32,238 nt of DNA. Origin: Alphaproteobacteria bacterium. Lineage in GTDB: Bacteria > Pseudomonadota > Alphaproteobacteria > Caulobacterales > Hyphomonadaceae. Under the pieces are notes generated by a model, which had not been told where the DNA came from, did not search any database, and saw nothing but the letters and a program-made list of their open reading frames with translations. This document shows, piece after piece, positions 7,388 to 14,494 of the stretch (position 1 is its first letter; each line of letters starts with the position of its first letter). The DNA lies in assembly GCA_016125405.1 (NCBI GenBank), contig WGLW01000026.1, positions 1-32,238 of the forward strand, given 5' to 3'. The translations under genes were made by a program, and so were the position numbers.

Positions 7388-8667
7388 GTGCTGCGTCCCA
7401 CGAGTTCATTGGCGGTGCGAAAGACAAACTCGAAGCGCGACGGGCGGCCCGGTTCTGGCGATGCACCCTCAATCCGCACGGGGGAGAAATCTGGCAGGCG
7501 CGCCCGCCCACCGTTCTCGACCAGCGCCATCGCTGTCTGGCCCACATGGCGATCAAGCCGCATCGCAAGGCGTTCGGCGCCTTTTGCACGCAGCTTCGCC
7601 GCCCGCGCCTTCACCACGTCGCGGGCCACTTGCGGCATCCTTGCAGCGGGCGTTCCCGGACGCGGCGAATAGGGGAAGACATGGAGATAATCGATCCCGC
7701 ATTCATCGACCGAGGCCAGAGTGTTTTCGAACATCTCGTCCGTCTCCGTCGGGAAGCCCGCGATCAGGTCCGCGCCAAATGCGATATCCGGCCGCACGGC
7801 GCGCAGCCGTCTGCACAGGTCGATCGCGTCCCCTCGCGAATGACGGCGCTTCATGCGTTTCAGGATCATGTCGTCGCCGGACTGGAAGGACAGGTGCAGG
7901 TGAGGCGCGATACGCGGTTCATTCGCCAGCACTTCGAAAAGGATCTCGTCGATCTCGATGGCGTCGATCGACGAGAGACGAAGTTGCCGCAGATCCGGAA
8001 CCAGTTTGAGAATCCGGCGGACAAGGTTTCCCAACTTTGGCGCGTTCGGCAGGTCGGCGCCCCAGGAAGTGAGATCGACGCCCGTGAGCACGATCTCGTA
8101 GTGGCCGGTCGCCGTCAGCCGTTTCACCTGGTCGACGACGTCGCCCGCGGGCACCGAGCGGGAGTTTCCACGGCCATAGGGAATGATGCAGAAGGTGCAG
8201 CGGTGATCGCAGCCGGTCTGCACCTGCACAAAGGCCCGCGCCCGCCCATCGAGTCCATCGACGAGATGAGCCGCCGTTTCCCGAACTGACATGATGTCGT
8301 TGACCCGCACGCGCGCGTCTCCAGCGAGCAGGGCGGCGGGCTCGAAGGTTTCCGCCTTCATCTTTTCCGCGTTGCCGATCACCCGGGTCACTTCCGGCAT
8401 GGCTGCGAAAGCGGCGGGGTCGATCTGGGCGGCGCAACCGGTCACGATGATTGGCGACGTCGGCCGGTCGCGCCGGGCGCGTCGGATGGTCTGGCGGGCC
8501 TGGCGCACTGCTTCGGCAGTGACCGCGCACGTGTTGACGATGATCGCGTCATCAAGGCCGGCCGCCTCGGCATGGCCCCGCATAACCTCGGATTCATAGG
8601 AATTCAGGCGGCATCCCAGGGTCAGGATGTCGAGACGGGAAGGGGCAGTGCGTGCGCCATCGGCCAT
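7384..8667 (-). CDS. mtaB: tRNA ms2t6A37 methylthiotransferase MtaB
   Basis: MtaB is a radical-SAM enzyme that adds a methylthio group to t6A37 in tRNAs reading ANN codons. The 427-residue protein shows the N-terminal MTTase domain with cluster cysteines Cys19 (GCRLNSYES), Cys47 (NTCAVT) and Cys78 (TGCAAQ). The radical-SAM motif CDHRCTFC gives Cys153, Cys157 and Cys160, followed by the family tail IIPYGRGNSRS. A TRAM-like region closes the protein. This combination distinguishes MtaB from MiaB and RimO. It overlaps ftsY by four bases. In many relatives dapF lies directly upstream; here about 4.9 kb of other genes separates them. Confidence 0.97.
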   Translation of the reverse strand: MADGARTAPSRLDILTLGCRLNSYESEVMRGHAEAAGLDDAIIVNTCAVTAEAVRQARQTIRRARRDRPTSPIIVTGCAAQIDPAAFAAMPEVTRVIGNAEKMKAETFEPAALLAGDARVRVNDIMSVRETAAHLVDGLDGRARAFVQVQTGCDHRCTFCIIPYGRGNSRSVPAGDVVDQVKRLTATGHYEIVLTGVDLTSWGADLPNAPKLGNLVRRILKLVPDLRQLRLSSIDAIEIDEILFEVLANEPRIAPHLHLSFQSGDDMILKRMKRRHSRGDAIDLCRRLRAVRPDIAFGADLIAGFPTETDEMFENTLASVDECGIDYLHVFPYSPRPGTPAARMPQVARDVVKARAAKLRAKGAERLAMRLDRHVGQTAMALVENGGRARLPDFSPVRIEGASPEPGRPSRFEFVFRTANELVGRST

Positions 8668-8747
8668 AGCGGGTCGAGATAGGCCGGGCGGAAGCGGATG
8701 TCACGCCTGCCAAATGGGCAAGCCCGGTCGCGCGGCGACTTTTTCCG

Positions 8748-8781
8748 CTCGTCTTGTCCATGTCTGACAGGACAGGACGAG
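8748..8781. promoter_or_regulatory. Inverted repeat upstream of the FMN reductase gene
   Basis: CTCGTCTTGTCC (8748-8759) and GGACAGGACGAG (8770-8781) are complementary except for one G-T pair, with a 10-base spacer. The repeat sits in the 202-base divergent gap between mtaB and the reductase gene, about 90 bases before the reductase start. It could be an operator or an RNA hairpin. No regulator gene is adjacent. Confidence 0.4.
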
Positions 8782-8869
8782 AATTCTGCGTCATTCACAG
8801 GGCCGCCGGACGACCTATCTCCAAGGCGGGTCGTCCTTCGCCCGACCCGATGCAACAGGAGCAGTCCCC

Positions 8870-9427
8870 ATGTCCCGAAAGATCGCCGTACTGGTCGGCT
8901 CGCTGCGCAAGGAAAGCTTCAGCCGAAAGGTGGCCCGGGCCATCGAGGCCGAAGCGCCGGACAGCCTGGCTTTCGAGCATGTCGATCTCTCTAGCGTTGG
9001 CCACTACAATCAGGACCTCGACACTGAAAACCCGCCACCGGAATGGGCCAAACTTCGCGCGGCTATCAAGTCGGCCGACGCAGTGCTGTTCGTCACACCG
9101 GAATACAACCGCTCGGTTCCCGGTTTCCTCAAGAACGCGATCGACATCGCGTCCCGGCCCTATGGGAAAAGCGCCTTCGCGGGCAAACCGGCGGCCGTCG
9201 TCTCCAATTCACCGGGCGCCATCGGCGGGTTCGGCGCCAATCATCATCTGCGGCAGACACTGCATTTTCTGGATATGCCCGCGCTTCAGCAGCCCGAGAT
9301 GTATCTCGGCGGCGTCGGCGACTGGTTCGACGCGGACGGCAAGCTGGTGAAAGACGACAAGCGGCAGTACCTGGCGAAGTTCGGCAAGGCCTTTGCCGAC
9401 TGGATCGAGCTCAATCTGGCGAAGTAG
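8870..9427 (+). CDS. NADPH-dependent FMN reductase / quinone reductase
   Basis: The protein belongs to the flavodoxin-like NADPH-dependent FMN reductase family (ChrR/azoreductase/NQO-like). These enzymes use FMN to reduce quinones, azo dyes or metals by two electrons. The 185-residue product has the FMN phosphate loop VGSLRKESFSRK near the N-terminus and the signature TPEYNRSVPGFLKNAID. NSPGAIGGFGANHHLR then forms the second flavin-contacting loop. The length is normal and no signal peptide is seen, so it is cytosolic. CAGGAG lies about 8 nt upstream of the ATG. The gene is divergent from mtaB and ends 18 bases before the end of the small membrane protein gene on the other strand. The physiological acceptor is unknown. 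Confidence 0.92.
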   Translation: MSRKIAVLVGSLRKESFSRKVARAIEAEAPDSLAFEHVDLSSVGHYNQDLDTENPPPEWAKLRAAIKSADAVLFVTPEYNRSVPGFLKNAIDIASRPYGKSAFAGKPAAVVSNSPGAIGGFGANHHLRQTLHFLDMPALQQPEMYLGGVGDWFDADGKLVKDDKRQYLAKFGKAFADWIELNLAK

Positions 9428-9445
9428 GACTCTGGACGTCGCCGG

Positions 9446-9682
9446 TCAGGTCAGCCGGTCTTCCGGCGGGCGCTGGGCATCATCGTCGCCGTCGTCCTCA
9501 TCCTCGACCTGACGCTCTTCGCGCACTTCCGCGGCATGTCGCGACGAGGGATCGAACGCCTCGTTGAATGTGGAAAGGGCGGCGGCGCCCGCGCTGCCCC
9601 TGCGTTTCACCTTGCGCCAGTAGATCCAGCCCTTCGCCTCCATCCAAAGGCAAAGCCGATCGATCGCGAACACTGCGACCAT
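9446..9682 (-). CDS. Small membrane-anchored protein, conserved hypothetical
   Basis: I do not know a function. From the ATG the product is 78 residues: a hydrophobic N-terminus (MVAVFAIDRLCLWMEAKG), then WIYWRKVKRRG, then a polar part ending in an acidic tail (EDEDDGDDDAQ). The GWIYWRK core after a membrane segment is reminiscent of small conserved proteins I recall from other bacteria. The frame continues upstream without a stop through VQIVLWTVAI, which would complete a full membrane helix, but it has no in-frame ATG, GTG or TTG there. A GGGAGG at 9719-9724 lies 12 nt before an in-frame ATT codon (9704-9706). The true start may therefore be non-canonical. It follows the molybdenum hydroxylase gene on the same strand. 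Confidence 0.65.
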   Translation of the reverse strand: MVAVFAIDRLCLWMEAKGWIYWRKVKRRGSAGAAALSTFNEAFDPSSRHAAEVREERQVEDEDDGDDDAQRPPEDRLT

Positions 9683-9771
9683 GATCGCAACGGTCCAGAG
9701 TACAATCTGTACGGCGCGCCTCCCTGGCTCGATCCGACATGGGAAGCGCCGACTGTAGCTGCAAGCGAGCG

Positions 9772-11961
9772 CTAGATCTTCATTCCCATGGGCAGCGTAT
9801 GTACGGTCTTGCCAGTTGCCGCCAGAAGCGCGTTGGCGACGGCTGGCGCAGCTGGGGGCAGGCCCGGCTCACCGACACCGGTCGGCGCTTCGGACGACGG
9901 GACAATATAGACTTCGATCTTCGGCATCTGCGCCAGACGCAGCGGAGCATAGTCGTAGAAGTTGGTCTGCACCGGAACGCCGTCCTTGAGCGTGATCTGT
10001 TCGCCCAACGCAGCGGACAAACCGTAACCGATGCCACCCTCCATCTGGGCGCGCACGATATCCGGGTTGACAACGATGCCGCAATCGACAGCGCAAACAA
10101 CGCGATCGATGCTGAACGTCCCATTCGGTTTCACCGTCACTTCAGCCACTTCAGCGACATAGGTGTCGAACGCTTTGTGCACCGCGATCCCGCGCCCTCG
10201 TCCGGCAGGGAGGGGGGCGCCCCAGCCGGCTTTCTCCGCCGCGAGATTAAGCACGCCCAACAGGCGCGGGCTTTTGGCAAGCAAGCTCTGCCGCGCCTTC
10301 AGCGGATCGAGCCCGGCTTCCTTCGCCGCCAGGTCGAAGAAATGCTCTTTGGCGAAGGCAGTGTGCGTGTGGCCAACCGATCGCCACCAGAGCACGGTCA
10401 CAGGCGATTTCACGAAGGTCACGTCGACGCTGATGTTCGGGATTGTATAGGGAATGTCGTGCCCGCCCTCGATCGCCGAGATGTCCGGCTTGCCCGGCGT
10501 GCCGAAGGGTGTGCCGTCCATGATTGACTGGATCACCGTCCGATCGGTCCAGCTTTCGATCTTTCCTTCGTTCACCTGCGCCGTCATTCGATGCATCGTC
10601 ATCGGCCTGTATTTGCCGGACCGCACATCGTCCTCACGGCTCCACATCAGCTTCACGGGCGCCGCGCCATTGAGGTGCTTGGCGATCTGGGCCGCCTCTG
10701 TGGCGAGATCGCCGTCCGGCGTCGCCTTGCGGCCGAAGGATCCACCCGCGAGCATGGTTACGATCTTCACCTGCGACGGTTGCAGGCCGAGCGTCGCAGC
10801 CAGGACGGCCTGGTCAACAGTCGGCATTTGCGATCCTGAGTGAAACACACAGCGCTCGCCCGGCACGAAGTCTACCGTGCAGCTCATCGGCTCCATTGGA
10901 GCGTGGGCGAGATAGGGGAAGGAAAAATCGACTGTGAAGACCTTGCCGGACCCGCTCGTGAGGGCGGCGGCGCCTTTGCCCTCCTTGCGGGCCTCGAAAC
11001 CCGGCTTTTCCAGCAGCTTGCGATAATCTGCGAACATGGCGTCCGACGAGCGCTTCTCGGCGGCCGAATCGTCCCAAGTGATCTTCAGCGCGTCCCGGGC
11101 CGTCTTCGCGGCCCAGTAGTCGGTGGCGACCACCGCGACGCCATTTGATATCTGGAAAACGTCATGGACGCCTTTGACGGCGCGTGCTGCGCCGTCGTCG
11201 ACGCTCGCGACCTTGCCGCCCCAGCGCGGGCTCCGGGCGACCAGCGCCACCAGCAAGCCCTCGGGGTGATAATCGAGCGCATACTGTGCTGTGCCGTTGA
11301 TCTTGGCGGGCGTATCGGCGCGGCCGGTCACAGTGTTGGCCGATTTCTCCTTGCCGATCAGGCGGAAGTTGGCCGGGTTCTTCAACTTCAGAGACTTCAC
11401 GCTCGGCGGCGTCAGCTTGCCCGCGTCAAGCGCAAGATCGCCGAAGGTTGCTTTCTTCGATCCGCTCGAAACCACGCCGCGCGAAACCGTGCAGCTCGCC
11501 GGGTCGACTTTCCATCTCGCGGCGGCGGCCGAAACAAGCATGGCCCGCGCCGCCGCGCCGGCCTGGCGAAGTTGCATCCACGAATTGGCGATCGCCGTGG
11601 ATCCACCCGTGCCCTGGACAGCGCCGCCAAAGGCGCCGTTGCCATAGGTGGGCACTTCCGCCGGCGCCTCCTCGAAGCGCATCTGCGCCCAATCGGCGTC
11701 GATCTCTTCAGCGACAATGGTAGTGAGGCCGGTCGAGACGCCTTGTCCGAACTCGATGTGCTTGAGCAGGACGGTGACGGTATTGTCCGAGCCGATTTTC
11801 ACGAAGGGTCCGAACGAAACGAGCCCGCCGGGACCGGGCGCCGCCGAAGCGGAGCGGACGCTTGAGGAGCATCCGACTGCGAACCCGGCGACGCCGAGGC
11901 CAATGACCTGGAGAACCGAGCGGCGGGATGGATTTTCGAGACTGACGGAATCAGCGGCCAT
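9772..11961 (-). CDS. Molybdopterin-binding subunit of an IorB-type aldehyde/isoquinoline oxidoreductase
   Basis: This is the large Mo-cofactor subunit of a two-subunit molybdenum hydroxylase in the xanthine oxidase superfamily, closest to isoquinoline 1-oxidoreductase beta and periplasmic aldehyde dehydrogenases. The 729-residue product begins with a twin-arginine type leader ([20 protein letters not shown], residues 12-31) that also has a lipobox-like cysteine at 31. Cofactor-folded export to the periplasm is therefore likely. The family segments [14 protein letters not shown] and [10 protein letters not shown] are present, as is the C-terminal [13 protein letters not shown] with the catalytic glutamate at about 698. 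The ATG lies 5 bases after the stop of the iron-sulfur subunit gene. No cytochrome subunit, XdhC/CoxI maturation factor or substrate-pathway gene accompanies it, so the substrate cannot be assigned. Confidence 0.93.
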   Translation of the reverse strand: MAADSVSLENPSRRSVLQVIGLGVAGFAVGCSSSVRSASAAPGPGGLVSFGPFVKIGSDNTVTVLLKHIEFGQGVSTGLTTIVAEEIDADWAQMRFEEAPAEVPTYGNGAFGGAVQGTGGSTAIANSWMQLRQAGAAARAMLVSAAAARWKVDPASCTVSRGVVSSGSKKATFGDLALDAGKLTPPSVKSLKLKNPANFRLIGKEKSANTVTGRADTPAKINGTAQYALDYHPEGLLVALVARSPRWGGKVASVDDGAARAVKGVHDVFQISNGVAVVATDYWAAKTARDALKITWDDSAAEKRSSDAMFADYRKLLEKPGFEARKEGKGAAALTSGSGKVFTVDFSFPYLAHAPMEPMSCTVDFVPGERCVFHSGSQMPTVDQAVLAATLGLQPSQVKIVTMLAGGSFGRKATPDGDLATEAAQIAKHLNGAAPVKLMWSREDDVRSGKYRPMTMHRMTAQVNEGKIESWTDRTVIQSIMDGTPFGTPGKPDISAIEGGHDIPYTIPNISVDVTFVKSPVTVLWWRSVGHTHTAFAKEHFFDLAAKEAGLDPLKARQSLLAKSPRLLGVLNLAAEKAGWGAPLPAGRGRGIAVHKAFDTYVAEVAEVTVKPNGTFSIDRVVCAVDCGIVVNPDIVRAQMEGGIGYGLSAALGEQITLKDGVPVQTNFYDYAPLRLAQMPKIEVYIVPSSEAPTGVGEPGLPPAAPAVANALLAATGKTVHTLPMGMKI

Positions 11962-11966
11962 GACGA

Positions 11967-12419
11967 TTACCCCATGATCTCGGATGCGCGGGCGACCGCG
12001 CCGCGGATGCGGTGATAGGTGGCGCAGCGGCAGAGATTGCCCGTCATGCCATCGGTGATTTGCTGTTCTGTCGGTTTGGGCGTCTTGGTGAGCAGCGCCG
12101 CCGCCGTCAGTATCTGGCCCGACTGGCACCAGCCGCACTGCACGACGTCGAGCTCGGTCCAGGCCTGCTGCACGGCTTTCCCGGCCTTGCTGTCCAGCCC
12201 CTCGATCGTCGTGATCTTCCTGCCCTCCATCGCCGAAGCAGGCGTCGAGCAGGAACGTGTCGGCACGCCATCGACCAGCACGGTGCAGGCGCCGCAGGCT
12301 GCGACGCCGCAGCCATACTTGGTGCCGGTCAATTTCAGGTCTTCGCGAATATACCAGAGCAGGGGGCGGTCCTTTGCACCGGCATATTCGGTTTCCTTGC
12401 CGTTGATCGTGAGTTTCAT
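11967..12419 (-). CDS. (2Fe-2S) subunit of an IorA-type molybdenum hydroxylase
   Basis: This is the small electron-transfer subunit that carries two [2Fe-2S] clusters from the Mo site to an external acceptor. The 150-residue product has the plant-ferredoxin motif with Cys37, Cys42, Cys45 (GCGVAACGAC) and Cys57. The helical domain has Cys95 and Cys98 (CGWCQSG) and Cys130 and Cys132 (NLCRCATYHR). All eight ligands are present. The ATG at 12419 has a GGTGGAGGG ribosome binding site, so the longer upstream frame is not used. It is the first gene of the pair with the Mo subunit. A perfect TetR-like palindrome lies 77 bases upstream. Confidence 0.95.
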   Translation of the reverse strand: MKLTINGKETEYAGAKDRPLLWYIREDLKLTGTKYGCGVAACGACTVLVDGVPTRSCSTPASAMEGRKITTIEGLDSKAGKAVQQAWTELDVVQCGWCQSGQILTAAALLTKTPKPTEQQITDGMTGNLCRCATYHRIRGAVARASEIMG

Positions 12420-12495
12420 GAGGAACGCCCTCCACCTGCGTTCTGCTGAGGCGCGGAGTTTCTCAGGGCGCTTGCCTTGCAGCAAGTCTTGTAAT

Positions 12496-12511
12496 GTGAG
12501 CGGTCGCTCAC
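12496..12511. promoter_or_regulatory. Candidate TetR-family operator of the iorAB-type genes
   Basis: GTGAGCGGTCGCTCAC is a perfect 16-bp palindrome (two 7-bp arms around GT). Its form is typical of TetR/AcrR operators, which often read TGAnCGnnCGnTCA. It lies upstream of the hydroxylase genes and just in front of an AT-richer stretch (ATTACAAG on the minus strand) that could be the -10 region. No TetR gene is in the window. Confidence 0.55.
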
Positions 12512-12597
12512 CAGCTTTTCGCGCCCCGCAACCCGCGGTGCGCGACGTCAGGGTTCGTCGCTATTTGTCGCGGCGCATATCGACCTGGAGCCGGAGC

Positions 12598-13326
12598 TCA
12601 GTCGAAAATCTGCACGCCGCCGGATTCCAGGTCGACAACGACGCCGAACCGGTCGCCAAGGGCTGCTCCATCTTCCGCGAAGCGACTGAGCCCACTGATA
12701 TCGCCGGCGCGGAGGTGATGGGTTACCGTGACATGGTCAAGCGTATGTTCTCCGATAGGTGCGATGTCGCCCTGAGTTAGAATCCCGAAGCCGTGCAGTG
12801 CGGCATTGAGGGCGTGGTGCGCCGACCACGCGCCCCAGATCAGCGGCACGAACTGGTTGAAGTCGCCCACGATGACCGTCGGCGTCGACAGGTCCAGCCG
12901 CTTCAGCGTTTCGCCGAGCATTTCGAGGTAGCTGATGTGCATGGACCATTGCGGCGGCCGCGGCAGCTTTCCCTCTGGCGAGGCAAAGGGATTGGGCGTG
13001 GCGATTCCAATGAAACGCACCAGCCCGAGATCGGTATCGGTGAGGGCGCCAACCGCGCCGCCAAGCGCAGTCAGCGCGCCGAGATCAAGCGGATCGCGCC
13101 ATGGCGACTTGCTCCAGAGTATAACCTTGCGTTCTTCCGGCGCCGCCGGCCCCCAGCTCGCGCCGGCGTTCGAAATGACATGTCCGCCCAGGGCTGCGAG
13201 CGAGGTTTCGTACCCCTTCGTGAGGCAGACGACATCCGGCTTCGCTGCCGTAATCCGGTCAAGCATCGTTCTGGCTTCCGGCGTATCCGGCGCATGGCGG
13301 CCGAAGTTCCATGTGATGATGCGCAT
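12598..13326 (-). CDS. Endonuclease/exonuclease/phosphatase-fold protein, probably catalytically altered
   Basis: The 242-residue product has the EEP fold of DNase I/ExoIII-type phosphodiesterases. The N-terminal TWNFGR (Asn7), the metal-site motif GDFN (154-157) and LDHV (196-199) are recognisable. Two expected catalytic residues are changed. The usual Gln-Glu after the second strand is Thr36-Lys37 (DVVCLTKGYE). The C-terminal Ser-Asp-His is Gly224-Asp225-Arg226 (GDRFGVVVDL). With no metal-binding Glu at the usual place and no His, a standard hydrolase mechanism is doubtful. It may be a pseudoenzyme or a divergent subfamily. No signal peptide is seen. It stands alone between iorA and dapF on the same strand. 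Confidence 0.8.
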   Translation of the reverse strand: MRIITWNFGRHAPDTPEARTMLDRITAAKPDVVCLTKGYETSLAALGGHVISNAGASWGPAAPEERKVILWSKSPWRDPLDLGALTALGGAVGALTDTDLGLVRFIGIATPNPFASPEGKLPRPPQWSMHISYLEMLGETLKRLDLSTPTVIVGDFNQFVPLIWGAWSAHHALNAALHGFGILTQGDIAPIGEHTLDHVTVTHHLRAGDISGLSRFAEDGAALGDRFGVVVDLESGGVQIFD

Positions 13327-13556
13327 GCGCCAGAGCTCCTCGGCAGATTGCCGACTACGATCCTAGAGCGTTGGCAGATCAGGGAAACTGCAGCGCCGGG
13401 TCGCAGGCGCGATAAGGCTCTGGCGCCTGCCTACTAGGCGCCGCTTCGCCTTTCAAACCGAACCGCGTTTCCGGACGCGATCAACTTGCCGGGAAATGGC
13501 GCTCCGCGCTGAATTTTGCAGACTGGCTCCTCCGGACGACCCACTCCGGTCTCCGC
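13327..13556. other. Intergenic gap with alternative hairpins
   Basis: This 230-base gap lies between dapF and the EEP-fold gene, both read leftward. CAGGCGC (13404-13410) can pair with GCGCCTG (13423-13429). GGCGCCT (13422-13428) can instead pair with AGGCGCC (13436-13442). The two hairpins are mutually exclusive. No T-rich run follows in the leftward direction, so an intrinsic terminator is not supported. No gene is seen. Confidence 0.35.
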
Positions 13557-14378
13557 TCAGCTCAGCTCCTGCTCGTATTCAAGCTCGATCGGTCCGGTGA
13601 GGATCACGTGATCGGTATCCTCGCGCCAGTGGATATGGAGGTCGCCGCCATCCATCGTGACGGTGGCCTTGCGATCGACGACGCCTTTGCGATTCCCGGC
13701 GACGACGGCGGCGCAGGCGCCTGTTCCGCAGGCCATCGTGAGCCCCGCGCCGCGCTCCCAAACACGCAGGCGGATATGGCGTTGTGTTTTGACCTCGGCG
13801 AAGCCGACATTGACGCCCTGCGGGAAGAGTGGGTGATGCTCCAGCATTGAGCCGACAGCAGCAACGTCGATCGCCATCACGTCCGGCACGAAGAACACGA
13901 CGTGGGGGTTGCCCATGTTCACGCAGCCGGGAAGCTGCAGGAAAGGCTTGTCGATCGGGCCAACCTTGAGATCGATGCCGCGAGTGTCCATACGCTCCGC
14001 CAGCGGGATTTCCTCCCACTTGAGAAGCGGCGAGCCCATGTCGACCGAGATTGTCGCCGGCCCGGCCCGTGAGGCGGACAGCCGCCCTGCTGCGGTTTCA
14101 ATGGTGACGGTTGGCGCCTTGGTTTCCTCCATGAGCAGCCAGCCCACGCAGCGGGTGGCGTTGCCGCAGGCCTCCACCTCGCCGCCGTCTGAATTCCAGA
14201 TGCGCATGAACACGTCGCCGCGCAGCGAGGGCTCCATCGACATGACCTGATCGGCGCCAGCCCCGGTTGTGGGACTTGCGATCTCGCGGATGCGCTCAGG
14301 CGTCAGGTCCAGCTTTTCGCGTCGGGCGTCGAATATGACGAAAGCGTTCCCGGCCCCGTTCATCTTGTAGAATTTCAT
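13557..14378 (-). CDS. dapF: Diaminopimelate epimerase DapF
   Basis: DapF converts LL- to meso-diaminopimelate, for lysine synthesis and peptidoglycan crosslinking. The 273-residue length is typical. The two catalytic cysteines are Cys71 in EACGNATRC and Cys217 in ACGTGAC, one in each half of the pseudo-symmetric fold. FYKMNGAGNAFVIFD at the start is the classic N-terminal signature. The protein is cytosolic. It is divergent from the prolyl oligopeptidase gene, with a 116-base gap that should contain both promoters. In many alphaproteobacteria dapF is directly followed by mtaB, but here an accessory block intervenes. Confidence 0.98.
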   Translation of the reverse strand: MKFYKMNGAGNAFVIFDARREKLDLTPERIREIASPTTGAGADQVMSMEPSLRGDVFMRIWNSDGGEVEACGNATRCVGWLLMEETKAPTVTIETAAGRLSASRAGPATISVDMGSPLLKWEEIPLAERMDTRGIDLKVGPIDKPFLQLPGCVNMGNPHVVFFVPDVMAIDVAAVGSMLEHHPLFPQGVNVGFAEVKTQRHIRLRVWERGAGLTMACGTGACAAVVAGNRKGVVDRKATVTMDGGDLHIHWREDTDHVILTGPIELEYEQELS

Positions 14379-14494
14379 GGGTCCGAGATTTAAGGGCGGA
14401 TGGAGTCAGAAGCTAGTGGGTCGTGCCGGGCGGCCTTGCACGCTTCCGCCAGCCCGTTATCCCTGAGGCAAGAGCAGATCCCCGGGGAGCGGCG

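Noticed and set aside
11962-12435. N-terminal extension of the molybdopterin subunit over the iron-sulfur subunit gene
   Set aside because: The upstream part is the iorA-type coding region read in another frame; the twin-arginine leader begins at 11961.
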